DNA from: Intrasporangium calvum
Lineage (GTDB): Bacteria > Actinomycetota > Actinomycetes > Actinomycetales > Dermatophilaceae
Length of the DNA stretch: 64,000 nt
Assembly: GCF_028446585.1 (NCBI RefSeq)
Contig: NZ_JAPFQL010000012.1
Location: forward strand, 18,688 to 82,687
Reading direction: 5' to 3'
The notes beneath the pieces are model-generated. The model searched no databases. It had not been told where the DNA came from and saw nothing but the letters and a program-made list of their open reading frames with translations. A program made the position numbers and the translations under genes. Of the stretch, positions 7,446 through 16,441 are shown piece after piece. How positions within the stretch are numbered: position 1 is the stretch's first letter; each line of letters opens with the position of its first letter.

Positions 7446-8696
7446 GTGAAGAACCAAGTGCGAAGGTCCGTGGTCCCGCGCCGGGCCATCATCACAGCAG
7501 CAGCAGCGGCTGCGCTGACATTCGGCGTCGCTGGCTGCGGCGCCGATTCAGAGGGCCCGGGCACAGGGGCCACCGGGGGCGGCAACTCTGAGCCCTACCG
7601 CGTCGGCGTCCTCGTCGGCCTCACCGGCAGTTACGCCGCACTCGGCGAGCCGGAGCGTCAGGCCGTAGAGCTGTACTTCAAGGAAGTCAACGCAAAGGGC
7701 GGGCTCAACGGCCGTCCCATCGAGCTCGTCGTTGTCGACAGCGGCAGCAACGAGGGCACGGCCGTCAACCAGTACCGCAAGCTGGCGATCGAGGAGAACG
7801 TCCACGCCATCATCGGGCCCAGCTCCAGCGGGGAGTCCATTGCGCTGCGGACCTTCAGCAATCAGCTCAAGGTGCCGACCATCGCCTTGGCTTCGTCCTC
7901 GAGCATCGTGACCCCGGCTGAAGAGGCCGGTTACATCTTCAAGCAGTACACGGGTACCAATGAGTCGCTGAAGGCGCAGATCCAGTTCGCCAAGGAGCAG
8001 GGTTGGACCAAGGTCGGCCTCCTTCACACGAACGATGGGTACGGTCAGGACCCCGCCAAGCGGATCGACGCCGTCGCTTCGGAGTTCGGCATCCAGGTCA
8101 CCGGCAAGGAGGCGTTCGACGCTACGACGACCGACGTCACCGCTCAGCTGGGCAAGCTGGCTGGCGGCTCGCCCGACGTGGTACTCGTCTGGGCGGTGAA
8201 CCCGGCCAACGCCGTTGTGGCCAAGAGCGCCGAGTCAATCGGCTTCAAGCCGGTCCTGTTCAACTCCCCAGGAGCCGGGTCACCCGCATACATCGAGAAC
8301 AGCGGGGCCGCGGCCGACGGCACATACCTCCAGGGCTCGGTCGTTCTCGCGCCCACGTCACTGAAGCAGGACAACCCCCAGTATGAGGCCACCAACCGGA
8401 TCGTCGAGGCCTTCAAGGCGGCCAATGCTGGCGCGCCCGGCCAGTTCGCTGCGAACGGTTGGGACGGCTCAATCCTCCTGGAGAACGCGATCACCAAGGC
8501 CTCGTCGCACGACCCTCAAGACGTGCAGGCGACCCGGGACGCCCTCCGCGCATCGCTGGAGGCAAACACCAAGGACGTCGTCGGCGTCAACTCGATCTAC
8601 ACCTTCACGCCGGAATTCCACGGTTCGCTCTCACTCGGTGGGTTGGCTGTGCTGAAGGTGGAGAGCGGCGCGTTCAAGGTCGAGCAGAGCTACTGA
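7446..8696 (+). CDS. Periplasmic-type substrate-binding lipoprotein of the Liv transporter
   Basis: A type I periplasmic-binding-fold protein of 416 residues (Peripla_BP_6/LivK family). The N-terminus has a twin-arginine-like basic stretch, a hydrophobic helix and the lipobox VAGC with Cys31, so it should be a lipid-anchored receptor outside the membrane. The mature part begins YRVGVLVGLTGSYAALGEPE, the standard family opening. GTG 7446 is chosen because AGAGAGG lies about seven bases upstream; an upstream ATG (7350) gives a non-signal-like leader. It is divergent from livH and delivers the ligand to the LivH/LivM pore. A strong hairpin follows the stop. Confidence 0.92.
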   Translation: MKNQVRRSVVPRRAIITAAAAAALTFGVAGCGADSEGPGTGATGGGNSEPYRVGVLVGLTGSYAALGEPERQAVELYFKEVNAKGGLNGRPIELVVVDSGSNEGTAVNQYRKLAIEENVHAIIGPSSSGESIALRTFSNQLKVPTIALASSSSIVTPAEEAGYIFKQYTGTNESLKAQIQFAKEQGWTKVGLLHTNDGYGQDPAKRIDAVASEFGIQVTGKEAFDATTTDVTAQLGKLAGGSPDVVLVWAVNPANAVVAKSAESIGFKPVLFNSPGAGSPAYIENSGAAADGTYLQGSVVLAPTSLKQDNPQYEATNRIVEAFKAANAGAPGQFAANGWDGSILLENAITKASSHDPQDVQATRDALRASLEANTKDVVGVNSIYTFTPEFHGSLSLGGLAVLKVESGAFKVEQSY

Positions 8697-8704
8697 TCGG
8701 CACC

Positions 8705-8757
8705 CAAGCGCACGGCCGGCATCGGGGATGATCCACCCGGTGCCGGCCGTGCGCTTG
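8705..8757 (+). terminator. Strong hairpin terminator after the binding-protein gene
   Basis: CAAGCGCACGGCCGGCA (8705-8721) pairs perfectly with TGCCGGCCGTGCGCTTG (8741-8757), a 17-bp stem with a 19-nt loop, starting eight bases after the stop codon. Only a short CTT follows, as is common in high-GC genomes. Confidence 0.75.
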
Positions 8758-8800
8758 CTTGGCAAACCAGACCGGGACCGAAAGGAAGTGGAAAGGCACC

Positions 8801-9310
8801 ATGTCACTGCCACCTTCACCGACCGTCGCGCTGGCTGTCTCCGACCTCAAAGCGCGATACTTCCAGTACCTCGACAACAAGCAGTGGGACCGACTGCGCG
8901 AGCTGTACACCCCGGACGCGACTTTCGAGGGCTACGCCTTTGACGATGCCGCCTCTGCCGAAGAGTTCATAGGCACGGTCTCCGCCTTTCTCAAGGACGT
9001 CCGGAGTCAGCACCAGGGCTTCATGCCGCGCTTCACATCGATCGGCGATCATGTCCGGGGCATCTGGAGCATGCACGACTACCTGACGTGGGAGCCCGGT
9101 AGTCGCATCTACAAAGGGATTGAACTGCCCGGGATGTACGGGCTGCGCGGCTACGGGTATTACGAGGACGAGTACGCCCCGACCGATGAGGGATGGCGCA
9201 TCTGCTTCTCCAGACTCGTGCGCACGCGCATCGACCCCTTGGTCGGCGTGCCGCCCCAGGCGCCCAACTATCAGATGCTGGATCCGGACCCGGGTTGGCT
9301 CGAGGCCTGA
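8801..9310 (+). CDS. SnoaL-like / NTF2-fold polyketide-cyclase-type protein
   Basis: A 169-residue protein of the SnoaL_4 type: an N-terminal helix region (LKARYFQYLDNKQWDRLREL), YTPDATFEGY, then the cone-shaped NTF2 beta-sheet with WSMHDYLTWEP and YGYYEDEY. Family members are small dehydratases, isomerases or hydroxylase partners that bind hydrophobic ligands in a pocket, and no activity can be assigned. The ATG at 8801 has GAAAGG five bases upstream, so I prefer it over the in-frame ATG at 8759. Its last 40 bases overlap the antisense end of the EamA transporter gene. Confidence 0.8.
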   Translation: MSLPPSPTVALAVSDLKARYFQYLDNKQWDRLRELYTPDATFEGYAFDDAASAEEFIGTVSAFLKDVRSQHQGFMPRFTSIGDHVRGIWSMHDYLTWEPGSRIYKGIELPGMYGLRGYGYYEDEYAPTDEGWRICFSRLVRTRIDPLVGVPPQAPNYQMLDPDPGWLEA

Positions 9311-10233
9311 GCCGACGATGACGCAGGTACTCCGGTCCCAGGAGTCACTCGTGGGCGCGACACACCAAGCGCCACGCCACCTAGAACGACCAACGCCCCC
9401 AGCAGTTGGTTCAGAGTGAGCGGTTCGCCCAGCACCGAGATGCCGAGCCCCACCCCCACCAGTGTCGTCACGTAGGTGACCATTGATGCCGGTGCCGCGC
9501 CCCAGGAGTCGATGACCCTGAAGTTCCACACGTAGGCGAACCCGGTGCCCAGGACGCTGAGGAGGAGGATCGACAGGGTGATGGGCAGGTCGAGCGTCAC
9601 CGGTGTGAGCGCAGTGAACGGAGCGATGAGAATCATGAGTGCCGCCGCTACGAGCATCTGGCCGAAGGCAATGCCGACGGGGTCCAACCGCAAGGGACTG
9701 AGCGACTTCTTCGTATAGGCGAAGGCGAACCCCAAGCCGATCACGGCACCTACACACGCCACCTGCCCGGCCAGGTCAAAGGACTCGGCACCCAGACGCC
9801 AGGGCGCCAAGACGATGAGGATACCCAGCGCCCCAAGCACTACACCCGCCACACTCCGTCCGCGGATCGTCTCCTGGCGCATCGCAACTACCGTGAGAAC
9901 GGTGGTCGAGACCGGAACGGAGGCGTTGTAGATGCTCGACAGACCACTAGGGATGCGCTGGCCGGCCCATGCGTACAGCAAGAACGGCACGGCGCAGCCG
10001 ACGACCCCCAGCACGAGAATCCGTCGCCAAGCCAAGGCGCCGGAAGGCCATCGGCGCTTGGTCAGCACCATCACCACTGCGAGCACCAACGTGGCAAGAG
10101 TCGTTCGAGCCAGCACGAGCTGCACCGGCGAGACGCCTTGCACCGCAACCTTGATGAAGAGGAAGCTGGCACCCCAAGAAAGCCCCACGCCGAGGAAGAG
10201 CAGGGCCACCAAAGAGGTCGGCGACCGCTTCAC
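9271..10233 (-). CDS. EamA/DMT-family transporter
   Basis: A 320-residue membrane protein with about ten hydrophobic segments and two EamA repeats, the first starting LLFLGVGLSWGASFLFIKVA. Family members export or exchange small metabolites. The Ser/Gln-rich C-terminal tail is probably cytoplasmic. Its start overlaps the SDR gene stop by four bases (ATGA), making it the last gene of the long leftward operon. In that position an exporter for a dead-end or toxic intermediate is likely (inference). It converges with, and overlaps by 40 bp, the SnoaL-like gene. Confidence 0.85.
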   Translation of the reverse strand: MKRSPTSLVALLFLGVGLSWGASFLFIKVAVQGVSPVQLVLARTTLATLVLAVVMVLTKRRWPSGALAWRRILVLGVVGCAVPFLLYAWAGQRIPSGLSSIYNASVPVSTTVLTVVAMRQETIRGRSVAGVVLGALGILIVLAPWRLGAESFDLAGQVACVGAVIGLGFAFAYTKKSLSPLRLDPVGIAFGQMLVAAALMILIAPFTALTPVTLDLPITLSILLLSVLGTGFAYVWNFRVIDSWGAAPASMVTYVTTLVGVGLGISVLGEPLTLNQLLGALVVLGGVALGVSRPRVTPGTGVPASSSAQASSQPGSGSSI

Positions 10234-10991
10234 GGGCGGTCAAACAGCTGGAAGTAGCTCGTCGCCCCTCCGTCGATGACCAGGTTCGCACCGTTGATGT
10301 TGCAGGCTTCGTCGCTGATCAGGAATGCGGCCAGGGCGCCGATCTCGGCTGGATCGATGATCTCCTCGGTCGGCACCTTGCGCGGAATCTGCTCTCGGAC
10401 CGCGTCAATGACCATCGGAGTGTCAACGACGCCGGGGCAGATCGAGTTCACTGTCACGCCCGTACCCCATAGGTCGATGACGAGCGACCTTGTCAGGTTG
10501 GACAGCCCGGCCTTTGAGGCGGCGTAGCTGGGGTAGGCGTACCCCGTCACGCCGGCGATGGATGAGATGTTGATGATGCGTCCCCAGCCGCGGGAGATCA
10601 TCCCTGGCGAGAAGGCCTGGATCATGCGAAACGGTCCGACGAGGTTCACAGCGATAGTGCGCTCAAATGACGAGTCGTCGTGATCGACGAGAAACTTCCG
10701 GTCCAAGATCCCAGCCGCGTTCACGAGGACATCGACATCGACCGCTGCTCGGGCGACCTCTTCACGGAGCGCCCTGACACTCGAGCTATCCCCAACATCG
10801 ACGGTGAACGCGTCCGCACGGCCCCCTGCATCCCTGACGGCTTGTGCCGCCCGTTCCGATCCCTCACCCGAGACGTCCGCGCACAACACTCGGTGGCCCG
10901 CAGCGGCGAGCCGAGCGTTGATACCGGCCGCCATCCCACCTCCTGCCCCAGTGACGAGAACCGTCCGCGGGCTGCTGGAAGACATCGTCAT
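10230..10991 (-). CDS. Short-chain dehydrogenase/reductase
   Basis: A 253-residue classical SDR: nucleotide-binding VTGAGGGMAAG (the last Gly of TGxxxGxG is replaced by Ala), VNAAG, INISS with the catalytic Ser, and YAASK with Tyr and Lys. It probably oxidises a 3-hydroxyacyl-CoA or a similar secondary alcohol. The ATG at 10991 is preceded by GAGAGG at good spacing, and the longer GTG start at 11006 would consume that site. It overlaps EamA by four bases and follows the acyl-CoA dehydrogenase gene, consistent with a beta-oxidation-like step. The exact substrate is unknown. Confidence 0.87.
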   Translation of the reverse strand: MTMSSSSPRTVLVTGAGGGMAAGINARLAAAGHRVLCADVSGEGSERAAQAVRDAGGRADAFTVDVGDSSSVRALREEVARAAVDVDVLVNAAGILDRKFLVDHDDSSFERTIAVNLVGPFRMIQAFSPGMISRGWGRIINISSIAGVTGYAYPSYAASKAGLSNLTRSLVIDLWGTGVTVNSICPGVVDTPMVIDAVREQIPRKVPTEEIIDPAEIGALAAFLISDEACNINGANLVIDGGATSYFQLFDRP

Positions 10992-11050
10992 TGTGGTTCC
11001 TCTCACGGTTGTCTCAAGGGCGGAATCGACGTTTCACACGGATGCGTGGC

Positions 11051-12271
11051 TCAGTAAGAACGGGGCAGCTTGAAGTGGTGCTCGGCGATGAAGTTGTGGA
11101 TCATCTCGTCCGTGAGCGGCGCGAAGGTGTAGAGGCGCGCATCCCGGAAGAACCGTTGCATTGAGTACTCTCGGCTGAGGCCAGACCCACCCATGGCGCG
11201 CATGCCGTGATCCGTGATCATTGTCGCGGCCTCGGAGGCCGCCAGCTTGGCCATGGCCGAGAGCGTTTCTGCCGCGCCGCCGTGGTCGGCCGCACGGGCG
11301 GCACGCTGGAGAAGTGAGCGGGCCCCTTCGAGCCTCACTACGCCGTCGACGAGTCGGTGCTGCAGGATCTGGAAGGAGCCGATCGTCCTGCCGAATGCCT
11401 CGCGGCTACGGACGTACTCGAGCGCCGCATCCTGGGCACCACGAGCGATACCGAGAGCCACCGCAGCGGCGTTGAGCCGCTCCCCGTTCAGCGTGGCCAG
11501 GACCTGCCGGAACCCCCAGTTCACCTCTCCCAACACAGCGTCGTGCGGCACGCGAACGTCGGAGAGGCCGACCTCGCACGTGGAGAGGCTGTGAATCGCC
11601 ATCGTGTCCATTTCGTTCACGGTGACGCCACTGGCGCTTCTTGGAACGATGAACATCGTGATGCCCGAGATTGCAGACCGCTCGATCGGTGCCGTTCGGG
11701 CAAGTACCAGTAGGAAAGTTGCATCACTCGCGCCGGAGATCCACATCTTGCTGCCACTGAGCTTCCAGGTGCCATCAGATTCCTGTGTTGCCCGGGTCCG
11801 CATCACGCGCGCGACATCAGTCCCCCCACCGGGTTCGGTCAAAGCGAAAGCCACCCGTGATCGGCCGGAGAGCAGCGGGACCAGGTACTGCTTGCGCTGC
11901 TCTGCTGTGCCGTGTTGGGCCAGAAGTGTGACACCCATGTACTGAACCACCAGGGACACCGCCATGGACGTCGCTGTGGCGCCCAGCTCTTCCAACACAA
12001 TGGTCTGGCTCATATGGCTTGGGGGGTTGCCCTCCGTATCGGCCTCAAGCTGAATCAAGCCGGCATCGGCAAGAGTTCGATACAGGTCCTCATCGAACTT
12101 CTCGTTTTCATCGAACTCCCGGATCCGATCGGGAGTTGCCTTGTCCCTGAGAACGTCCCGAATCAACGCGCGAAGGTCGGCTTCATCCTGCGTCTCGTCG
12201 ATCTTGAGGTGGACGAAGGGGGCGGCCCCCTGAGGTCTCGGCAGCAGTGGTTCGTCCGGGCTGTGAGTCAT
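11051..12271 (-). CDS. Acyl-CoA dehydrogenase with IVD/LCAD-type catalytic position
   Basis: A 406-residue FAD-dependent dehydrogenase with the three-domain fold. It shows FALTEPGGGTD (FAD/substrate loop), MWISGA, REAFGRTIGSFQ, and the C-terminal MGGSGLSREYSMQRFFRDAR. The usual C-terminal catalytic Glu segment (IYEGT) reads TFAPLTDEM, so that Glu is missing. A Glu is present in LNGERLNAA, where isovaleryl- and long-chain-acyl-CoA dehydrogenases keep their base. That suggests a branched or bulky substrate. The ATG at 12271 is one base after the carboxylase alpha stop. It is co-transcribed with carboxylase alpha, ligase and SDR. Confidence 0.88.
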   Translation of the reverse strand: MTHSPDEPLLPRPQGAAPFVHLKIDETQDEADLRALIRDVLRDKATPDRIREFDENEKFDEDLYRTLADAGLIQLEADTEGNPPSHMSQTIVLEELGATATSMAVSLVVQYMGVTLLAQHGTAEQRKQYLVPLLSGRSRVAFALTEPGGGTDVARVMRTRATQESDGTWKLSGSKMWISGASDATFLLVLARTAPIERSAISGITMFIVPRSASGVTVNEMDTMAIHSLSTCEVGLSDVRVPHDAVLGEVNWGFRQVLATLNGERLNAAAVALGIARGAQDAALEYVRSREAFGRTIGSFQILQHRLVDGVVRLEGARSLLQRAARAADHGGAAETLSAMAKLAASEAATMITDHGMRAMGGSGLSREYSMQRFFRDARLYTFAPLTDEMIHNFIAEHHFKLPRSY

Positions 12272-12272
12272 G

Positions 12273-14042
12273 TCAGACCCCATCAGCCACGTAGGAGGCA
12301 AGCAGAGTGCCCGCTGGGGTCGAATCGCCCAGCGACACATGGACTGCCTCGATACGGCCGTCGTGCGTGGCCTTGATCGGATTCTCCATCTTCATCGCTT
12401 CGAGCACGAAGAGCAGCGCACCGGCCGTCACATCGTCACCTGCCTCCACGTTCACCTTGACGATCGTCCCCTGCATGGGTGCCTTGACCGTGCCATCGCT
12501 CGCGCGGCTACGACGCCGGCGGGTCCCCGAGCGTCCACCGGCCCGGGCCGACCCTGCTTCCGCATCAGCGGTGGGTGCGGCCGCTCCGGCCGGGGCAGCC
12601 ATCACGCCATCTTCGGGAAAGGTCGGAATTCGGTAATAGCGACCTGCGACCTCGACGTCGAAACGCGCGTCTTCGTCGCCCTGATCCTCGGAGAAGTCAG
12701 GTAGGACAACGGAATCCTCGAGCCAGGTGGTGCCAATGTCCACTGACTTGAAGGCGTCCAGCGCCAAGATGTGCTGGGCGGCGGGGATGGTCGTTCGAAT
12801 CCCCTCGATCTGCACTTGGGCCATCGCTGATTGCAGCCGTTGGATCGCCGCATCCCTGGTAGGGCCCCAGGCGATGAGCTTGCCGACGAGACTGTCGTAC
12901 AGAGGAAGGACCTCGTCCCCGGATTGGTACCCCGCGTCCCACCGGAGGCCCTCGGCTTCGGGTACCTCGAGTGTGGCAATCAGCCCTGGCGATGGGACGA
13001 ACATTCCCTCCGACGGGTCCTCTGCGTTGACACGGACCTCTATCGCTGCGCCTTCTGGTCGGACAGACTCCTGCGTGATCCCGAGCGGTTGCCCCGCGGC
13101 GACCCGCAATTGCAGCGCAACCAAGTCCAGTCCGGTTACTGCCTCGGTGACAGGATGTTCGACCTGAATTCGCGTGTTCATCTCGAGGAAGTAGAACTTG
13201 CCCTCTTCATACAGGAACTCAACCGTCCCCGCTCCCACGTAGTGGACCTGGCGTGCCAGGCGAACGGCAGCCTCGCCCATGCTGCGCCTGACCTCATCGC
13301 TGAGCCCTGGCGCCGGCGCTTCCTCGATGAGTTTCTGATGGCGCCGTTGCACGGAGCAGTCACGGTCACCGAGGTAGACGACGTCGCCGTGGGAGTCCCC
13401 AAAGACCTGGACCTCCACATGGCGTGCGTTGACGAGGTAGCGCTCGCAGTAGACCTCGCCATTGCCGAACGCAGCCGTCGCCTCTCGAACAGCCGCACCG
13501 AATGCCTCGACCGCCTCTGACGCGGAGCCCACCAAACGCATACCGCGGCCGCCTCCCCCGTAGGAAGCCTTCACGAGTGCCGGGTACCCATGTTCGTCCC
13601 CGAACTCGATGATGGCCGACGGATCGGCAATGGAGCCCTCTGATCCGGGGGCCAAGGGAACGGAGGCCGCGAGCGCGACGGCGCGAGATGCAACCTTCTC
13701 CCCCATGGTGGCGATGGCGTGCGCCGACGGCCCGATGAAGACCAGACCCGCGTCCGTCACGGCGCCGGCGAACTCGGCGCTCTCCGCCAGGAAACCGTAC
13801 CCGGGATGCACCGCTTGGCACCCCGTGCGCTTGGCGGCGCGAATGATTGCCGCGGTGTTGAGGTACGTCGAACTGGCTGGCCCATCGCCAAGATCGACGC
13901 TCTCATCGGCCGTGCGCACATGCAATGAGTGGGCGTCTGCGGCCGAGTGGACGGCCACGGTCTTGATGCCGAGCTCTCTACAGGTCCTCATGATCCGCAC
14001 CGCGATCTCACCGCGATTGGCGATCAGGATCTTCTCAAACAT
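12273..14042 (-). CDS. Acyl-CoA carboxylase alpha subunit (biotin carboxylase plus biotin carrier)
   Basis: A 589-residue AccA3-like protein. The biotin carboxylase domain spans about residues 1-445, with ILIANRGEIAVRI, HPGYGFLAE, the ATP-grasp loop YGGGGRGMR, and EMNTRIQVEHPVTE. An Ala/Gly/Arg linker is followed by a carrier domain (about 515-589) with the biotinylation motif EAMKMEN, Lys551. It carboxylates its own biotin using ATP and bicarbonate and hands the group to the beta subunit at 433-2013. The ATG at 14042 has AGAGGA upstream. The biotin need links it to BioY at 23521. It is shorter than MCC/PCC alpha (about 660-700). Confidence 0.93.
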   Translation of the reverse strand: MFEKILIANRGEIAVRIMRTCRELGIKTVAVHSAADAHSLHVRTADESVDLGDGPASSTYLNTAAIIRAAKRTGCQAVHPGYGFLAESAEFAGAVTDAGLVFIGPSAHAIATMGEKVASRAVALAASVPLAPGSEGSIADPSAIIEFGDEHGYPALVKASYGGGGRGMRLVGSASEAVEAFGAAVREATAAFGNGEVYCERYLVNARHVEVQVFGDSHGDVVYLGDRDCSVQRRHQKLIEEAPAPGLSDEVRRSMGEAAVRLARQVHYVGAGTVEFLYEEGKFYFLEMNTRIQVEHPVTEAVTGLDLVALQLRVAAGQPLGITQESVRPEGAAIEVRVNAEDPSEGMFVPSPGLIATLEVPEAEGLRWDAGYQSGDEVLPLYDSLVGKLIAWGPTRDAAIQRLQSAMAQVQIEGIRTTIPAAQHILALDAFKSVDIGTTWLEDSVVLPDFSEDQGDEDARFDVEVAGRYYRIPTFPEDGVMAAPAGAAAPTADAEAGSARAGGRSGTRRRRSRASDGTVKAPMQGTIVKVNVEAGDDVTAGALLFVLEAMKMENPIKATHDGRIEAVHVSLGDSTPAGTLLASYVADGV

Positions 14043-14084
14043 TTCGCACATCCTCTTGTCGCTCGAGCCGGTGGGTAGCGGGCA

Positions 14085-15626
14085 TCATCTCCAGCCCAGC
14101 CTGTCCTTGAGACGCGCCTTGACGAGCTTGCCCGCGCCGGAGCGGGGGAGCTCTCCGGCATCCATGAAGACGAACTCCTTCGGGATCTTGTAGCCGGCCA
14201 GGCTCTGACGCAGGAATTCTTGGAGTTCGTTGGCGGAGGCCCTCATCTCGGGGCGAAGTGAGACGACGGCCCGAACTTCTTCGCCCCATTCATCATTCGA
14301 GACACCGACAACGGCCGCCTCGAGCACGGCCGGGTGAAGATAGAGGACCTGCTCAATCTCGGCGCAGTAGACGTTCTCGCCACCGGACTTGATCATCTCC
14401 TTGAGTCGGTCCTTGAAGAAGTAGAACCCACGCTCATCCCGTGTCGCGAGGTCGCCAGTGTGGAGCCATCCGTCGACGATCGTCTCGGCCGTCGCCAGCG
14501 GCCGTCGGAAGTAGCCGCTCATGAGACTTGGCCCCTTGACGCAGATCTCGCCCAGCTCGCCCGGCTCCACTTCCCGACCGTCTCCATCCACGCTCAGCAG
14601 CGTTGCCTCGACGAGGTGGTATTCCTGGCCGATGGACCCATCGACGGTCGGGTCGAGCATGTCTTCGTGCAGGAGGCGCGTGACCATCGGCCCAGCCTCC
14701 GAGAGACCGTAGCGGTAGAACAGCTTGGCCTGCGGGAGTGTCTCCACGAACTCGACCTTGTTCGGCATACGGAGCAAGCCCGCTCCGGTGTGGAGAGCAC
14801 GGAAGGACTCCTGGACCTCCGGAGCCTGAAAAGCGCCGGCCTGCAGCAGTCGTCGCATCATGTTCGGAATCATGAAGCTATTGGTGGCTCGCTCCCGACC
14901 AACCCACTCTACGAACTGCCCTTCATCGAACTTGTCGACGAGCACGGTGGTCTTGCCGGCAACGAAATGCGTGACCAGCCACGTGAGCAGTCCTGCCGAG
15001 TGGAACAGTGGTGTGACCATAAGACCCCGTTCCTCCGGCAACGCGCCGATGCCCACGTCGATGTACTCGTTCAGGGCGTTGGCGGTGGCGGCACGATGGG
15101 ACAGGACCACCGCCTTCGACGTGCCAGTGCTTCCACCGGTGTAGATGAGGCACAGCGAGTCCTCAGCACCAACGACATCGGGAAAGGTCCCCTCGCCTGT
15201 TCGGAAGTGGTCGAGTTCGCCTTGGCTGATCACTCGCGGAAGGGCCGTTGTCGTGTCGTCACTCGCCACGATTGACAGAGCCGTCGACAGCAAGTCGGAG
15301 AACCGATCCTCCACCACGAGGATGCGTGGCTGGCTCTCGCGTATGCCCTCTGCGAGTTCCATTGCGGACCAACGCCAGTTGTAGGCCGTATAGATGCCTC
15401 CCGAGACTGCGACGCCCAGAAACACCTCGGCGTTGAACACTGTGTTTCCGCCCAGGACGCCGACTGGGTCACCCCTGCTGACGCCCAGGCCCGTGAGACC
15501 ACGGGCGAGAGCCCAAGCACGCTCGGCCGCCTCGCCGAAGGTGACGCGCCCATCGATGCCGACAAAAGCCTCGCGCGCCGGGTTCCTGCGTGCGTTCAGG
15601 CGAGTCCACTCTCCGATGGTGCGCAT
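14085..15626 (-). CDS. AMP-forming acyl-CoA synthetase
   Basis: A 513-residue ANL-superfamily enzyme that activates a carboxylic acid to its CoA thioester with ATP. Its P-loop reads YTGGSTGTSKA, a variant of YTSGTTGxPK. TGDLATRDERGFYFFKDR and MIKSGGENVYCAEIE cover the hinge and A8 region, and the catalytic Lys of RSGAGKLVK is near the C-terminus. It is a normal length for a medium- or long-chain acyl ligase, with no extra targeting domain. It is the probable entry enzyme for the imported acid. A palindromic site (15649-15662) lies between it and the upstream TetR gene. Confidence 0.9.
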   Translation of the reverse strand: MRTIGEWTRLNARRNPAREAFVGIDGRVTFGEAAERAWALARGLTGLGVSRGDPVGVLGGNTVFNAEVFLGVAVSGGIYTAYNWRWSAMELAEGIRESQPRILVVEDRFSDLLSTALSIVASDDTTTALPRVISQGELDHFRTGEGTFPDVVGAEDSLCLIYTGGSTGTSKAVVLSHRAATANALNEYIDVGIGALPEERGLMVTPLFHSAGLLTWLVTHFVAGKTTVLVDKFDEGQFVEWVGRERATNSFMIPNMMRRLLQAGAFQAPEVQESFRALHTGAGLLRMPNKVEFVETLPQAKLFYRYGLSEAGPMVTRLLHEDMLDPTVDGSIGQEYHLVEATLLSVDGDGREVEPGELGEICVKGPSLMSGYFRRPLATAETIVDGWLHTGDLATRDERGFYFFKDRLKEMIKSGGENVYCAEIEQVLYLHPAVLEAAVVGVSNDEWGEEVRAVVSLRPEMRASANELQEFLRQSLAGYKIPKEFVFMDAGELPRSGAGKLVKARLKDRLGWR

Positions 15627-15648
15627 CTATACTCCAAGGATAAAAACG

Positions 15649-15662
15649 TACGACCGTTCGTA
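15649..15662. promoter_or_regulatory. Imperfect palindrome upstream of the acyl-CoA ligase gene
   Basis: TACGACCGTTCGTA pairs at 12 of 14 positions. It sits 23 bp upstream of the ligase ATG and 41 bp downstream of the TetR stop, in a locally AT-richer gap that could hold an internal promoter. It is a candidate operator for the adjacent TetR protein. The half-site TACGA recurs at 7319 and 24142. Confidence 0.4.
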
Positions 15663-15703
15663 GTTATTGAGTGTAGTACATTCACTGCCCCGCGCAAGGG
15701 GTC

Positions 15704-16336
15704 TCAGCCCGCCGCAGTCAGGTAGCGGTCAACACGCCTCTCGGCGTCGGCGATTCCGAGGCTGCGCATGATGATCTTCGTGTAGGTCTCGATGATCTCT
15801 TCCAGCGCATACCCGCCGTCCGGTCGATACCAGCTGGCTACGTGAGTGCCGATGGCGACGATGCTGAACGCATGGAGTTGGGCGTTTAGGACATGTGCCT
15901 GCCCTGCCTCGCCGCATGCCGTGATCAGGCCCTCGAGCTGCATCCGGTATGCGCGTCGCTTTGCGGTGATCTCGTGGCGAGCGCTCTCCTGGAGCGAGCG
16001 GAGCTCGCTGTTACCGATGAACACCTCCTGCGCACGTTCGGCATGGAAGCGTATGTGACACTCGATGAAGGCAATCAACCGATCGACGGGGTCCGTCCGC
16101 CCGTCCAGCGCCTTCCCCATCAGCTCATTGAGGTCGTCCATGGTGCCCCCCATGATCGACTGGAGAAGGTCCTCCTTGCTCTTGATGTGGTTGTAGAGGC
16201 TGCCTACCTTGATGCCGACCGCTGAGGCGACCTGCCGCAGACTCGTCGCCTCGTAGCCATGCGCGAAGAAGCTGGCCGCAGCCTCACGCCTGATCGCCGC
16301 CGCCGTCTGCTGCCCGCTGGTTGTGATACCCGTCAT
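15704..16336 (-). CDS. TetR-family transcriptional regulator
   Basis: A 210-residue regulator with an N-terminal TetR helix-turn-helix: AAASFFAHGYEATSLRQVAS then IKVGSLYNHIKSKEDLL (residues about 18-58). A helical ligand domain resembling the TetR_C type found in KstR2/FadR-like acyl-CoA sensors follows. It sits inside the catabolic operon between the ene-reductase and ligase genes, so it probably represses the island until an acyl-CoA intermediate binds. Candidate operators are at 2049, 7319, 15649 and 24142. Ligand and sites are inferred from position only. Confidence 0.88.
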   Translation of the reverse strand: MTGITTSGQQTAAAIRREAAASFFAHGYEATSLRQVASAVGIKVGSLYNHIKSKEDLLQSIMGGTMDDLNELMGKALDGRTDPVDRLIAFIECHIRFHAERAQEVFIGNSELRSLQESARHEITAKRRAYRMQLEGLITACGEAGQAHVLNAQLHAFSIVAIGTHVASWYRPDGGYALEEIIETYTKIIMRSLGIADAERRVDRYLTAAG

Positions 16337-16441
16337 CGTCTCTTTCCGTTCCGTAAGCCTGGCCCGCAGATCTCACCGGGCTCGGTGAGGCCCTCTCGGC
16401 CGCCTCTCAACGTGATCCATGTACCGGAGGCAGTGGTCGCC

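Noticed and set aside
14764..14779. Possible repeat copy in the left island (CGGCATACGG)
   Set aside because: It lacks the CAG lead of the core and is explained by the ligase codons.
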